A stretch of 64,000 nt of DNA. Origin: Saururus chinensis. Taxonomy: Eukaryota > Streptophyta > Magnoliopsida > Piperales > Saururaceae. Location of the stretch: the NCBI GenBank assembly GCA_035235625.1, contig CP141143.1, forward strand, positions 26,546,592 through 26,610,591. Reading direction: 5' to 3'. Every line of letters starts with the position of its first letter. Positions within the stretch are counted from its first letter, which is position 1. The notes under the pieces are model-generated. The model worked only from the letters and a program-made list of their open reading frames with translations. It was not told the DNA's origin and searched no databases. Both the position numbers and the translations under genes were made by a program. Positions 24,746 to 37,555 of the stretch are shown here, in pieces.

Positions 24746-27059
24746 GAATGTGAATTACGATACCACTTGAGATGCTTTATGGTGCAGAAGCTGACGTTTT
24801 TCATATTCACGCATATTTTTTCATTCAGTATTGATTTCATGTTTATTTTTATTTATTTTTTAAATTTCTATCTATATTTTGTTACTTAAACTAATTGCTA
24901 GGTGAAGTTTGAATTATTTATTTTATTTAATTTTATAAAAATTAGTTCAACAAATGAAAGAAGTCATATGCTTTGTGCATATTCAAATATGCACCGAGTC
25001 ACCGACCTACCCCTATTAAACAGGTGCCACACAATTAGCATCATGCAGTCTTATATTGTCCGGCACATATAAACGGGACCCTCACAAATATCAGTTGCCT
25101 AAATCATCTAGAAGTTTTATTTTTTGTGGAAATTGTTTCAGCAAAATGAGTAGCCACCAAAGTAAACAACTAAAGACGGCTAGCATTCTCAAGTACAACT
25201 CATAATGCTCGAAAGTATGATAGTAGTTTAACTCCAAGTATCAAAATTCAATGTATGTTTTCTGGTTAAAGAATATGAGGAAATTATGGAATGGGAAAGG
25301 TTTAGAGCGTATGGAGGGAGGTAAGAAATGTGTGATGCAATCAATGCTATAAATTTAAATTCCTGACGGCAACGAAGTACATGCTTTGCATGTCAAATGC
25401 ACCAAAAAACAAAGCAATAGGTCATTTACCAAGTTAAACGTCCAATAGTAGATCCTAGGTTTAGGAAGTCTTTTGCTCTTTCTCCCAAATTACATGCATT
25501 TTTTATTCTTGAGATTATTTTTCTCCCTCAGTAGTGATTTTCTATAACATTTTTAATACAGTGTCCATTTATTGGCCAGTTTTTTTCCTTCTTTCATGGA
25601 ATTACTATCATAATCTTCGTATTTCACACATTTTACAAAAAATGTTTTGTATTTTAAAATTACACTTCTTTCTTTCATGAAGTGAGACCATTGTTAAGCA
25701 TATTAAAAGTTCATTTGGTTTGTTTGCTAAATTACCAAGTCTCCCCTGTATAAGCCCAGGCTTCGCTTGAATAGGATGCCATAATGCACATTACTCAAGG
25801 ACAAGCGGGTTTAAATGACCCGACCACCCCTCCCAAGCTTATGCTAGCAAGCATAAGCAAGGGCTCATGTTAACTTTCTGCAATTACCAACTGTAAAAAT
25901 ATTCCATAGTACAAACCAATGCACATGTAGTTAAAAAGTCATGTACACAACTAGCTTGGAGATGTATTACAAACAATATTGCTACAAATCACCACAAGAA
26001 GCAAAAGATTATCTTCGTGATCGGTAAGGTCAGCCACTCATATTGATGAGACACATAGCTGAGATGAGTTAAATTAGCTCTTATCACCGGCTGTTTGACC
26101 CTGTCGTCAGTAAAGTTCGCCTCTTCTAACTGCACTTAGCTGTGGCGTTGGAAAGGGTGCACCTTGAGGGCTGACCAGTCACCAGTGACATAATTTGAAT
26201 TTTGGGGAAAACTCAGCTGAGGATGAGGCCGAGGGATTGTATTCAATTTATAACACGGTACAAAATATTCTAGACTTATTAGAGCATCTCCCCTAAGGTT
26301 GGACTGCAATCATTCTAATCGGGTGCCATTTTCAATGTAAAAAATGGTGCTCTTTTATAGTGTCTCCAAATGGAGATACCTTTTTGTTCCTTCTTAATTA
26401 TTTTTTACCTCTCTTTTCACCTTTTTTTTTACTATTAAAAATTTATAGTTGGAGTATAACAAATTGAGCCACTTGAGCATCTTCAATGGCTCAGTTTAAC
26501 ATATCTCATTGAAGATGCTCTCAGAAATAATAATAATAGAGTAAACTCAAAATACAAATGGTAAATAAACACAACCCATATATAATTCATTACAGATAAA
26601 TCTAGAGCCATAGTGAAAATTGAGATCATTGAATTGGCATAAGTGGCCAGGTGTGGAGCCAGGATAATATCTCCAAGGGGGCAAAAAAAGATAAATATTC
26701 TTTCTATCTCATATTAATAGTTACATTTTAAAAAATTATCCCATAATAATAGCTTTATTTGGCTTAATTCAAATGGTTAGGTACTTAAAAAAGTGTATGT
26801 GAGATCTTTTTCTTTACTAGGAATCTTAATTTCATATGTTCATAATTGTTTAGGCTTTATCTAGTCTATTTTCTATATTTGATTGGTTAATTGTTATTTG
26901 CAATGAGGTTGGGTTTTTTATTTATAGTTTATTCCATTAGGCCTGTAAAAGAGTTTGGCATCTTAAAGTAAACCATTGGTTTGTAATTTTATCTAAAATA
27001 TTATTGAAGAAAAAGAAAACTTCTTACTCTTTCATTTTCCCTCTATTTTGTGAGTTTAC
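24746..27059. other. Intergenic AT-rich DNA
   Basis: No gene found on either strand. A half-copy of the Stowaway-like MITE family sits at about 26695-26800 (CTATCTCATATTAATAG, then TTCAAATGGTTAGGTAC as in the 15.8-kb copy). Confidence 0.5.
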
Positions 27060-27299
27060 TTGTGCAATTCACGAGAGATGAAGGTTCTTCATGCTTATAG
27101 ACAGATTCATTCAGCGAAATGCTTCCAATCAATATCTACCCTGCATCAGTTAGTGGCTAACACTGGTCTAACATGCTGCCCTAATGTCATGGAGGATGCA
27201 TTAAAAGAATTGATGAGATCCATTATCACAATGAAATATGGAGGTTGTTGCGACATGTTGAGGAGTTGACACTTTATATGACTCATTTAATAACTTTCA

Positions 27300-28505
27300 T
27301 TACTCCAAAATCCCAATTGGCCATTGTAATGACTAAGTTGATGATGACGAGCTAGAGGTTGATATCCAAGGCAGGAACCTTTTCACCAATGCTGCCTATG
27401 TGACAAAGACAAGGTGGACCAACAACTACACCATGAGGTCACCCCATAGGGTTATTCCCAATTTAGGCACCAAAGAGGTCAAAGGCATACATGACCCCAT
27501 GACAGGAGGACATGGTGACAAGGCACTAGGAGACATGTTTGAAAATTGACATCCCTAAACTTCGTGGTGGGATGTAGCCCGAGGAGTTTTTAGATTGTGT
27601 TGCCAACATAGAGAATAACCTTGATTTTAAGGAGGTCGTCCCAGAGGATAAGTGTCTTCCCTTGGTAGTGACTTGCTTCCAAGATCGAGCAATGACATAG
27701 TGGCAGCAAATCAAGTCCACACGTGTGCGCTAGGCCAAAGATTGCTGACTGGAGAAATTAAAAAAACATAGTTGGTTAGCTTTTTTTTCCACATAGCTTT
27801 TCCCACATTATATATTAGTGTAAAATATATGACAAGGTTCAAAGATGGTAGATGAATATATGAAGGAATTTTTCCAATTGATCCACCAGAATGACTTGGC
27901 CAAATCGGAGGAGTAGCATGTATATCATTATATTGAAGGTGTGCATAAGAATCTTAAGGAGACCCTAAATTTGTTCCATACATTTTATTTGTTGGAAGCA
28001 CATTATAGGGAACTCTATTTGGAGAAATAGCAAGGGCCTATTGGTTACTAAGTTGGGAAACTAGAGGCAACACTTAGCCACACCACATGCCACAATTCCA
28101 TTAATTTTCAGCATGCTTCCAAAGATATGCCACAGGGCACTCAAAGAACCGCTAAAGCCTCCACTAGCGCTAGACCAAAGTGCTTTAAGTGTGAAGGAAT
28201 AAGTCATAAAGAAGCCGTTTGTCCTATAATTAACTAGATGGGTAAGTGTAATTTACTAAACATCATGAGAATAATGATTTCTCATTGATTTTGATTACAC
28301 TAACCACATTTATGATGAAGATGATCAAGATGAAGAGGTGGTGGAAGGTGACCATGGCAAAGCTTTGGTGACACCTCTCCTTTACTTTGCTCCTAAGGAG
28401 GTTGATGGTGACTTTTGGCTGAGAAACATCATATTTCCTACCATATATACTATTAAAAGCAAGGTTTACCAACTTGTAGTTAATTTGGGTAGCTGTGATC
28501 CTAGG
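27300..28505 (+). pseudogene. Ty3/gypsy gag-protease remnant
   Basis: Reading across several stops and frameshifts gives the order expected of plant gypsy gag: DIPKLRGGM.PEEFLDC and EDKCLPLVVTCFQDRAMT.W (capsid region, about 27540-27700), a CCHC zinc knuckle at about 28170-28225 (CFKCEGISHKEAVC, spacing C-x2-C-x4-H-x4-C intact), then DGDFWLRNIIFPTIYTIK and LVVNLGSC, the start of the aspartic protease with the catalytic-type D-S-G changed to N-L-G. Sequence after about 28510 no longer follows pol. The element is clearly inactive, and no LTRs were paired with it. Confidence 0.75.
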
Positions 28506-28879
28506 AGGCAGATGCCCAAGTAAATTCTCAGTAGTAGGAGGCAAATTCCATCTTGAGGACAGAGCGTTTTGCTTGATTCGATCATCTTTTTTCATTGAGT
28601 TTCTTTTATCACAACACTTACAAAAGTATGAAAATAACAAGCTATTGATATTTGACATGGATGGTGCATGCGTTAGTGTACTGATGCTAACATGCTCTAG
28701 TGAATACGCTGTCACTCTTATGGATGAAGGGCTCCCATGCATTCTTTACGCTAGGCTCATTGTTAGGGTACAATATTAAAAATGCTTTGAAGGGGATGGT
28801 GGCTATCACTTCTCCCTTTTCTTCACCTGTCTAACAATAATGGGTCCTACACCTCCTAGTATTCATTTATGTATGTATC
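28506..28879. other. Spacer with dispersed repeat
   Basis: Contains 28717-28788, related to 698-772. The open frame 28495-28779 has no known domain. Confidence 0.4.
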
Positions 28880-29610
28880 ACTCAACTTAAGATATTGCAA
28901 TTGCTGCAACTTTCCAATTGCTTCTAAAATTTCCTCTAAACAAGTTCTTTCAAGTCAAGATGTCTTAGATTTCCTAATTTCTCTATTGACTATGGCAATG
29001 CTTGATCTCCATGTGATACAAATTTAAGTATCTTAGATTCCTCAATTTCAAAACTGGCTCTGGAAATTCCTCAAATTCCAACCTCTGCAAATCTAGATAT
29101 CTCAAGTTCTCTAATTTAGCAAATGACATGGGTAATGTCTTTAATCTCAATTTCAAATGTCTTAGATTCCCCAATTTCATAATTGATTCAGGCAATGCCT
29201 CAATCATTGACCCCTTTATACAAAGATATTCTAGATTACAAAGTTCCCCAATTGAATAGGGAAATTCCTCCATCATTGCGTAATACAAATCAAGATATCT
29301 TAAATGAATTAATTTACTAAATGACTTGGGCAACTGCTTAAGAGATGATTGATATATTATCAACACTCTGATACATTACAATTGTTCAAAAAGGCAGTCA
29401 ATGTTATGAATATCACCATGAGACACAAGGGTGCGCATGTTTTTCAGCATTGCTCAAAGTATTTAAATGGGATTTTGGATCTGTACTTCCAATCAAATTG
29501 CAATGACAAGGTTTTCCAACATTTGGCAAAGGATTATCTTCTGAGACATTGATGACCTCAAATTCTCCTTTCGACATAAAGTGCACAAGTTCATGGACCA
29601 AATCATGCAT
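28880..29610 (-). pseudogene. CC-NBS-LRR gene, 3' part (MHD and LRRs)
   Basis: Minus-strand continuation of the resistance-gene copy that begins at 37555. It starts at the MHD motif (MHDLVHELVHFMSKGEFEVI, 29610 downward) and goes on through at least six leucine-rich repeats of the L.HLRYLDL / LP.SI.KL.NLR type between about 29366 and 28880. Frameshifts and stops separate the MHD block (29413-29610) from the LRR block (28983-29366), and the LRR pattern goes on past the stop at 28983. The family acts as intracellular immune receptors. This copy cannot make a full protein. Its 5' half is displaced to 36103-37555 by a retrotransposon inserted at 29611. Confidence 0.85.
29606..29610. repeat. Left target-site duplication TGCAT
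   Basis: TGCAT directly before the element's TG; repeated at 36103-36107 directly after its CA. Five bases is the usual LTR-retrotransposon value. Confidence 0.9.
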
Positions 29611-31276
29611 TGTAATACCCCATTTTTCGATTGCGTCTAATCCAAGGGGATAGAAATAATTATAAAATTTTAGATAATTTATTTAGATGTTTTAGAGGTT
29701 GAATACTTCATATATGGATAAATCTCGAGGTAACGAGCGTAACAAATCAAAGAACGCATAAAACAAAGGTAAGGAGTGAAAGTTATGACCTCGGGAAGTG
29801 TGTAATTTGTGCCAAACACACTTGAAAAGCGCAAGATAAATTAATCTAAGTTATCTAGTTTCATAGGGCTTAGCGATACTAGTTCAACGGTACCAAGAAT
29901 GCGCCAATCCGAGCCTGGTGTAGAAATATACGAACGTTTAAAATTAAAGGTTAAAAAAAGAAAAGAAAAAGAAAATTGCGTCGTGCGTGACGAATGCACA
30001 CGCATTATGCGTGGATGCATCATACATTACGCATGTGCGTCGCACCATGCACGTAGTGCCGATTCGGCGGGTGCCACAGCCAAAATCAGCGGCATCGCTA
30101 TTCCAAAGTAGCCATTTTTGGCAGCCCGGTGCCGCTGTTTCGGTGCGGTTAAAGGCTATAAATAGCCATTCTCTGTGTTTTTTAGCCTAGAGCTTCATTT
30201 TTTCTATTTCTAATAATTCTAAGTCCAATTTAGTCTGTTCAAGAGACATTCTAAATCGAATGTGCTCTACACAATAGAGGGGTCTATTCTTTGAGTTAAC
30301 GATCGTATAAGAGAGAAATGTCCTAAGGCAAGAGGAGGCTCTCCCCGTTGCCCTCGAGCACCAAAGAAAGAAAAGTGGTCTAGAGCAAGAGGGGTTATGT
30401 CCTCAGTTGTCGGGCCATAACAAGAGAGGTGACCCAGAGTAAGGGAGGCTCCATGCTCTACCGAAGGGCCATACAATAAGAGAAATATCCCCGAATTAAG
30501 GGGAGGTTCTGTCCGTAACTTACAAGCACAGAAAAAAGAAAAAATCTCCAGATAAGGGGATGTTCTATCTGTCGCCGCCATGCATGAAAAGTGAGAAGCA
30601 TCTCCAGGTGAGAAGATGTTATGTCCACCACCTAGGCCGTAGGAAGCATAGAGTGTCCCGGGTTAAAGAGATATTATGTTTGACACCTTCAAATGCATTG
30701 AGAATATGTTTCGAAGTTAGAGGAGATTCTACCCACCATCTCTAGACCTGAAAGGAGGACGCCATGAAAAAATGAACAACTCTGAACGCTGCCACTTCTG
30801 GTATCTCAAAGGAGTAAGCATTTATGATCTTCTATTTTAATATAAGTGTAAGATACGTAGACATCCTACGTAGTTAACTTAAGATGTTAAATGACTTATA
30901 TGCATGCACATCTTAATTAGTTATATTAATATACTAATAAAGATATATAATTTGCTATGATATCATGTAATCTGATATGTTTTGATTAGATTTACTTATG
31001 TTCTACTTTGATCCGACCTACTATGAAATACTCTATTTGATCTGATCTAATATGTTTAATCAATACGTACGTAGGCAACCAACGATAAGGCAACGTTGGC
31101 CCGATCCTAATTAAATATAAATATATATTTTATTCTAACCTACACCTTGTGCATTTTGTAGCTCTGTAGTGCATAGAAGAATGTTATTCCTCTCGTACAC
31201 ATATGATGTTTCCTTGTTTAAGGAAGAAAATTTTTGTTCGAGATTACTTGACCTCGAATTGGGTCGGGGTGTTACA
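29611..31276 (+). repeat. 5' LTR of the retrotransposon
   Basis: TGTAATACCCC...GTTACA. A TATA box sits in a perfect 14-bp palindrome GGCTATAAATAGCC at about 30153-30166. From about 30290 to 30780 some seven diverged units of roughly 60 bp each carry a GRGG..TTCTRTC word. About 29985-30055 is packed with TGCGT/ACGCA words. The 5' LTR keeps more CpG than the 3' LTR. Confidence 0.92.
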
Positions 31277-31278
31277 AA

Positions 31279-31290
31279 TGGTATCAGAGC
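31279..31290 (+). other. tRNA primer-binding site
   Basis: TGGTATCAGAGC, two bases after the LTR end. This is the standard 12 bases complementary to the 3' end of initiator-methionine tRNA. Confidence 0.95.
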
Positions 31291-32505
31291 TTTGATATGT
31301 CTGCGAGAGTATAATGTATATTAAAGATATTGATGAGAATTTTGATTTTAAATTTGAAATAATATGAAATTTCTATCATTAATTTGAAAATTTTGTTCTG
31401 AATGTGTTATCATTGATTTGAAATGAATTCCGATTTTGAATTTTTCAGTTGTTCATGTGTGATATTGGGTTTAACACAAACTCCGATTTTAAACTTTTTG
31501 TTCTGCATGTATGATATTAGATTTAATACAGGCCTTGATTTTAAGAACTCTGACACTCAAGCGGATTTTAATTTGAAATTTATGTTTGTATGCATTGCAA
31601 TGGATTTGATATGAACATCAATTTTATGAATTTCGATGTTAGATAAAAAATAATTTTAAAATTACATTATGAAAAAGTTGTATCAAATTTTGATTTGTAA
31701 TTCCGTTTTGCTGGTGTGACATCAAAAAATACTTCGAACTCTAATTTTTATGAATTCTGATTTGTTTAAATAGAAGTGATTTGAAATTTCTATCCTACAT
31801 GTGTTGTATCAGATTGAAGGCAAACACTGATTTTGTTAATACCGATTTTAAATTAGAATTGATATGAAAATTTTGCTTTGAATGTGTTGCATCTTATTTA
31901 AGACAAAATTTAATCGAAAAATCATTTGAGATTTCTATTCATCATGTCTTGAAAGGGATTTGATACAAAGATCAATTTGATGATTTTTATTTTCAATTAG
32001 AAATTATTTTAAAAAAATTCTTTCTGAATATGTTGCGCATGGTTTAATATTGTTTTTAATTAAAAGTAATTTAGAATTTTATTTTTTGTGAGAAATCATA
32101 TTTAATACAAACTCTGATTTTGAACTTTTATTTTGTATTTATGACATTGGATTTAATATGAACTCCGATTTTATGTATTCTTATTTTTAATCAAAAATTA
32201 TTTGAAAATTCTATTATGAATGAGTTGAATGACATTTAATTTAAAATTTCATTCTGCATATATTACATTGAATTTAAGATGAATTCCAATTTATGAATTT
32301 CATTTTTAAATCAGGAATGAATTGAAATTCTATTTTGCACATGTGGCATCAGATTTATTCTAAACTCTGATTTTACAAATTTTAATGTTGAATTTGACTT
32401 GATCGAAAATTTTGTTTTGAATTTGTTACATGATTTTATGTTTAAATTTTTTTTCAAAGACTTTGATTTCAAATATGTTTTAAACGGCGGTAGAATTGTC
32501 ATGGA

Positions 32506-33240
32506 GTAACCACCAAATGCTTATGGTATGGGACATGAGGCGCTAGTAGAAAACTCTACGGTTAATATTACTGGGGTATTAAAATAAAATTTACTTTCGA
32601 ATTGTTGATTTTCTAAAATTGCATTTGATTAAGAAATGAATCTGTTTTAAAAAATGGTGGAACCACTTGGGAGAAACCACGAAGCACCCATGGTATGGGA
32701 CGTGAGGTGTTAATGGATAGCTCTAGGGTTAGTTTTGCCATAGTGTTGAAAAGAAAATTTGATTTCCAATTGTTTGTTTTAAAAAATTTATTTGCTTATA
32801 AAATGAATATGTTTTGAAAGACGATAGAGTTGCCAATGAGAAACCACTAAATACCCATGGTATGGGATGTGAGTTGTTAGTGGAAAGCTTTACTATAAAT
32901 TCTACCGATATATTGACGCAAGATTAAATTTTGAAATGTCTGCATTTTGAAAGTTCAATTTTGAAAAAATAGTAGAACTACCTAGGAGAAATAACTAAAC
33001 ACCCGTGATATGAAATATAAGGTGTTAGTGGGTTGCTCAAAGGTTAATTCTACTAGTAGATTTGATAAGAAATGTAATTTCAAATCCTCAATAATTTCAA
33101 AACGGATTTGAAATTTAGTATTTGTTTTAATTGCCTGTAGAATTACTAAGAAGAAACCATCAAACACCCGTGGTATGGAACATGTGGTATTAGTGGATAG
33201 CTTAAAGGTTAATTCCACTAGTGTATTGAAATAAATTTTG
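32506..33240. repeat. ~165-bp tandem repeats inside the retrotransposon
   Basis: Five diverged units starting near 32506, 32674, 32841, 32987 and 33155, each holding a block like GAAACCAC.AA.CACCCATGG, then TATGGGACATGAGGTG and a second block TAGTGG...GGTTAATTCTAC. Two related but longer-spaced units at about 33370 and 33499 share TACC.A.YGAGAGAAATAATYG. The repeats replace the coding region. Confidence 0.8.
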
Positions 33241-34121
33241 ATTTCAAGTTTGTTTTAACAAAAAATATTTGTTCTAAATTTGATTTGAAGATGAAGTTTT
33301 TCGATGATTTCGGTCTTTGGATTCTCTACATAGTTATTTAAAATAGAGCTCAAATGCTATCAATTTAGGATACCTACTGAGAGAAATAATTGGTTCTTGT
33401 GTGCACATGTGTGGAACATCATGGGAAAGCTCCTATCATTATAGCTTCCGTGCCCCCATGAGTTCAGAGGTAAGCCGTTCGGTATTACAGATTTAAATAA
33501 GGATACCCATCGAGAGAAATAATCGATTCTAGCATGCACAGGCGTGGAGCATCAATGGACAATTTTGATCTTTTTGGCTTCTGTGGCCCCATGAGTGCGG
33601 GAGTGAGCCATTAAGTATCACAGCTCTCTCATTGAATGATTGATTTACTGAATTTTCAAAGAACGATATATCTCATTTTGAATGACATATTGAATTTCTA
33701 AATAATGATTTATCCAACTCTGAATTAATTATCAAATTCAGTTTACAAATGATTTATCAGATTTTTATGAATGATTGATTTATCGAATTTTGAAAGAACG
33801 ATATGTCTGATTTTGAATGACATTAGATTTATGAATGATGATTTATTTGACTATGAATTAAGTAACCAATTGTATATGATATGATTATCTTATTTTAAAT
33901 TAATAATAAGAATTTGTTTAAAATATTTTATCTGATCATAAATTATCAAATTCTGTTTATGAATATTTATCCAATTTGAAGTATTGGATTCTGTTTATGT
34001 ATGTTTTTTCCTAGTTACAATATGTCGAATTTATTTTACAACTACTTATCTGACTAACTATCGGATTCTAATAGATGTTTATTCTAATTTTGATGTGTTT
34101 TGAAGAGTGTTTTTGGAAGAA

Positions 34122-36102
34122 TGTAATACTCTATTTTTCAATTACGTCTAATTGAAGGGGTTAGAGATATTTATAAAATTTTAGAGGGTTTCATAGGTTG
34201 AATCCTTCATATATTGATAAAGCTCGAAGTAACGAACATAACAAATCAAAGAACATGCAAAATAGAGGTTAGAAGCAAATATTATGACTTTGGGAATCAT
34301 GTAATTTAGGCGAGACTCACTTGAAAAGTATTGAATAACTTCTATAAGTGGTATAGTTTCATAGGGATTGTTGATATAAGCTCAACGGTATCAAGAATGT
34401 GAGAATCCGAGTTTGGGGTAGAAAGATACAAATGTTTAAATATAAAGGTTTAAAAAAAATTGTGTTGCGCGCGACGAACGAATGCGCCTTATGCTCAGAC
34501 ATGGCTCTCGTAACTCACAAATGTGTTGCATGTTATGCTCGGGTGCTATGCATGGAGGACCGATCTGGTAGGCACCATAGCTCAAACTAGAGGTGCCGCC
34601 ATTTTTGTCAGTGCGACGCCGCTATTTTGGCACGATTGAAGGCTATAGATAGCCATTCTCTGTATTTTTTAGCCCAGAACTTCGTTTTCTCTGTTTTTGA
34701 TTGTTTTAAGTCCGATTTAATCCGTTCAAGAGGTGTTCTTAACTAAATAGAGTGTACTGTATGCAATAGAGTTGATGATAATATAAGGGAGAAACTTCCC
34801 GAGGCAAGAAGAGCCTTTTCCTGTCGCCCTCAAGCACTGAAGAAAGAAAAATGGTCTAGAGCAAGAGGGGCTTCCATCCTCAGTTATTGATCCATAGAGA
34901 GAGGTGACCCAGAGTAGGGGAGGCTCCATTCACTATTGAAGGGCCATGCAATAAGAGAAACATCTCCAAATTAAAGGGAGGTTCTATCCGCAACTACAAG
35001 AATGGAAAAAGGAAAACATTTCTAGATAAGGGGATGTTCTGTCTATCTCTTCTAGGCATGAAAAGTGAAAAGCATCTCCAAGGGATGTTTTGTCTGCCAC
35101 TGCGGAAAGCGTAGAGTGTCCCGGGTTAAAGAGAGATTCTATTTGCCACCTTTGGATGTAGAGAGAAAGATGTTCCGAAGTTAAAAGAAATTTTGCCCAC
35201 CATCTTGGGACCTAAAAGGTGGACACCCTCAGGAAACGAACAACTCTAAACGCTGCTACTTCCAGTATCTCAAAGGTGTAAGCATTCTGACTTTCTATGC
35301 ATGCACTACTTAGGCATTTGAAGTAGTTAACTTAGGATGTTAAATGACTTATATGCATGCACATCTTAATTATTGAAACTAATATACTAATTAAGATATA
35401 TGATTTACTATGATATGATGTATTATGACATATTCTGATTCGATTTACTTTAATATGTTCTGCTTTGATCCGACCTACTTTGAAATTCTTTGTTTGTTCT
35501 GATATGCTTCGATTTGATCTAATATAATATGATATGATTTAATATTGTTGGATGAGATTTGATATAATCCAATCTGCTCTATTGTGTCATGCTCTGCTCT
35601 ATGATAGAGTGAGATGTGTATTTTTGTTGATTTGCTAGCTTTTGTTTAACTCCGATGATTTATGATATTTGTGTCGGATTCCAATGATTTATGAGATTTC
35701 TACCTGACTTCAATGATTTATATGATTTATGAGATTTCAGTCTAACTCTGAATGATGTACTTGAATATAAAGATATATATATTTTTTAATATATATGATT
35801 TTATGATGCCTAATATACGTAATAGCTATTAGGCAGAACTACATTCAAATTTGATTGTATTGAAATAATATTATACATGTTAACCAATACGTACGTAGGC
35901 AACCAATGACAAGATAATGTTGGCCCGACCTTAATTAAATATAAATATATGTTTTAATCTGACCTACACGTCGTGAGTTTTGTAGTTCTCTGTAGTGCAT
36001 AGAAGAATGTTATACCCCCCACACACAGATGATGTTTCCTTGTTTAAGGAAGAAAATTTTTATTCAAAATTTCTAGACCCCGACTCTGATAAGAGAGTTA
36101 CA
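34122..36102 (+). repeat. 3' LTR of the retrotransposon
   Basis: Follows a short purine tract (GGAAGAA) and repeats the 5' LTR from TGTAATACTCTATTTTTC to GTTACA. The TATA palindrome is damaged (GGCTATAGATAGCC). About 300 bp longer than the 5' LTR because of extra TGATTTGATNTAAT-like repeats around 35480-35830. Confidence 0.9.
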
Positions 36103-36107
36103 TGCAT
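36103..36107. repeat. Right target-site duplication TGCAT
   Basis: Matches 29606-29610. Removing the element plus one copy rejoins the reading SIKKCK-MHDLVH of the interrupted gene. Confidence 0.9.
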
Positions 36108-37555
36108 CTTGCACTTCTTGATGCTTTCATAATCATTAACTTGAGGCTCTTGAAAGAATGAACACGCCAGAAGCTCCTCAAAATACTGTTCACCTATGTC
36201 CTCTGCTTTCATATTTCATCAAGTGGATTATAGCCTTGAGCCACCCACAAATTTACTATTTTTTTTCTTTTCCATTTCATAGTCTTTAGGATATATGCAA
36301 CAATACTGAAAGCATTGCTTTAGTTGTGGGGATAAATGATAATAACTCAACAATCCTTATCTTCTTCCCAATCCCACACTGGAGAAGCTATGGAGACTTT
36401 CTCGTCTCTCTGCATCCTATTGATTCTCAAGGCACTTGCTGCACATTTAACAACTAAAAGCATGCTTTTGCATTTATTTACAATTTTCTTGCCTATCTCC
36501 ATTAAGTATGAATACTCATTTTTAGGTGTACATTGAAAGACAAACTTTCTTAAAGATCAACAATAAAGGCCCCAATTTGCAGGTATAGCTAGCCATAACT
36601 TCAACATTATTAAAGAAGGTAGTAACCAATATCCTACTCCCTTTTGCTGCACATTCTTCTAGAATACTTATCAACTTTTCCCATTCTTCATAGTTTATTT
36701 TCCATACATCATCTAAAACAAGCAGAAATTGCTTTTGCTCAAGGTTCTTCAATAAAATTCTTTGTAAGGCCTCCAATCCATCTACATTGGGAGTCTCTTC
36801 TATTATTTCAGTAATTTTTTATATTTTTTGCACATTGAATTCATCAGAAATACACACCCAAATATATTTTTGAAAGTGGCGTTGTATTTCAACGTCATTG
36901 AACACAAATTGGGAAAGTGTTGTCTTTCTGAAACCTCCCTACCCACAATTGATATGACATGGAAATCTGCTTCCATGGAGCAACCTTTATTGATGAGCTT
37001 ACTTTTTATCTTTTTCATTTTATCTTTTCTACCAAATACATCGTATTCTTCTACCCAAGAATACCTGACTTGGACTTGCCCACAAAATCTGAGAAAATAC
37101 TCCCATCCCCAGCCTCAACATCTATAGTATTTTGTCGAAAATTAAACTTATCTCTCTCATTTACAATCTTATCCAATATTTTATTTATTTCCTTTATTTT
37201 TTTTCCCAATATTATGACGCCTAACAAGGTGTAGAAAACAAGTACAGTGGGTAAAGATATTCCATACCCAATTGACATGATGAGTGTTGCTATTGCTTAA
37301 TTGTTGCAATTTGACCTTCCACTCGTCAATCAGATCACCGACTTCATAGGCAACAGATTTGAGTTTCTGAAGCCATTCTTCCACAGCCTTTTCTTTAATA
37401 TGCCTCATCTAAGCATCAAATAAAGAGGCTTCAAAGGAAGTGAATGTACTGGAAAGTTGATTGACCTCTTACCTGGTATTTCTCAACAATCTGACCTTAT
37501 TAGTAGCAAGCCTGACAAGATGTTCAAGTGCAACTGAAACCAGAGCGTCCACCAT
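36103..37555 (-). pseudogene. CC-NBS-LRR gene, 5' part (CC and NB-ARC)
   Basis: Starts with ATG at 37555 (MVDALVSVALEHLVRLATNK), followed by an Rx-type coiled-coil segment with EEWLQKLKSVAYEVGDLIDE (about 37310-37390). The P-loop is readable near 36917-36940 as GGFRKTTL, with Arg where the glycine before the lysine should be; then WVCIS. Kinase-2 FLLVLDDVW lies at about 36700-36725 and RNBS-B GSRILVTT at about 36615-36638. An RNBS-D-like IVNLWVAQGYN is near 36215, and EQYFEELL..SFF-type sequence leads to the MHD motif at 36107. At least four frameshifts or stops break it (after residue 30, around the P-loop, after kinase-2 flanks, after RNBS-B). The GLPL motif is not clearly visible. The 3' half is at 28880-29610. 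Confidence 0.88.

Larger units (their letters stand above)
29611..36102 (+). mobile_element. Coding-free LTR retrotransposon
   Basis: A 6.49-kb element with all structural marks: LTRs at 29611-31276 and 34122-36102, both starting TGTAATAC and ending GTTACA; a primer-binding site right after the left LTR; and a 5-bp duplication TGCAT outside. The 2.85-kb interior (31291-34121) has no gag or pol motif and only short frames, so it is a non-autonomous (LARD-like) element that must borrow proteins. Orientation is set by the primer-binding site. The two LTRs differ at perhaps a fifth of positions by eye and in length (1.67 against 1.98 kb), so the insertion is old. It interrupts a CC-NBS-LRR gene. 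Confidence 0.92.
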
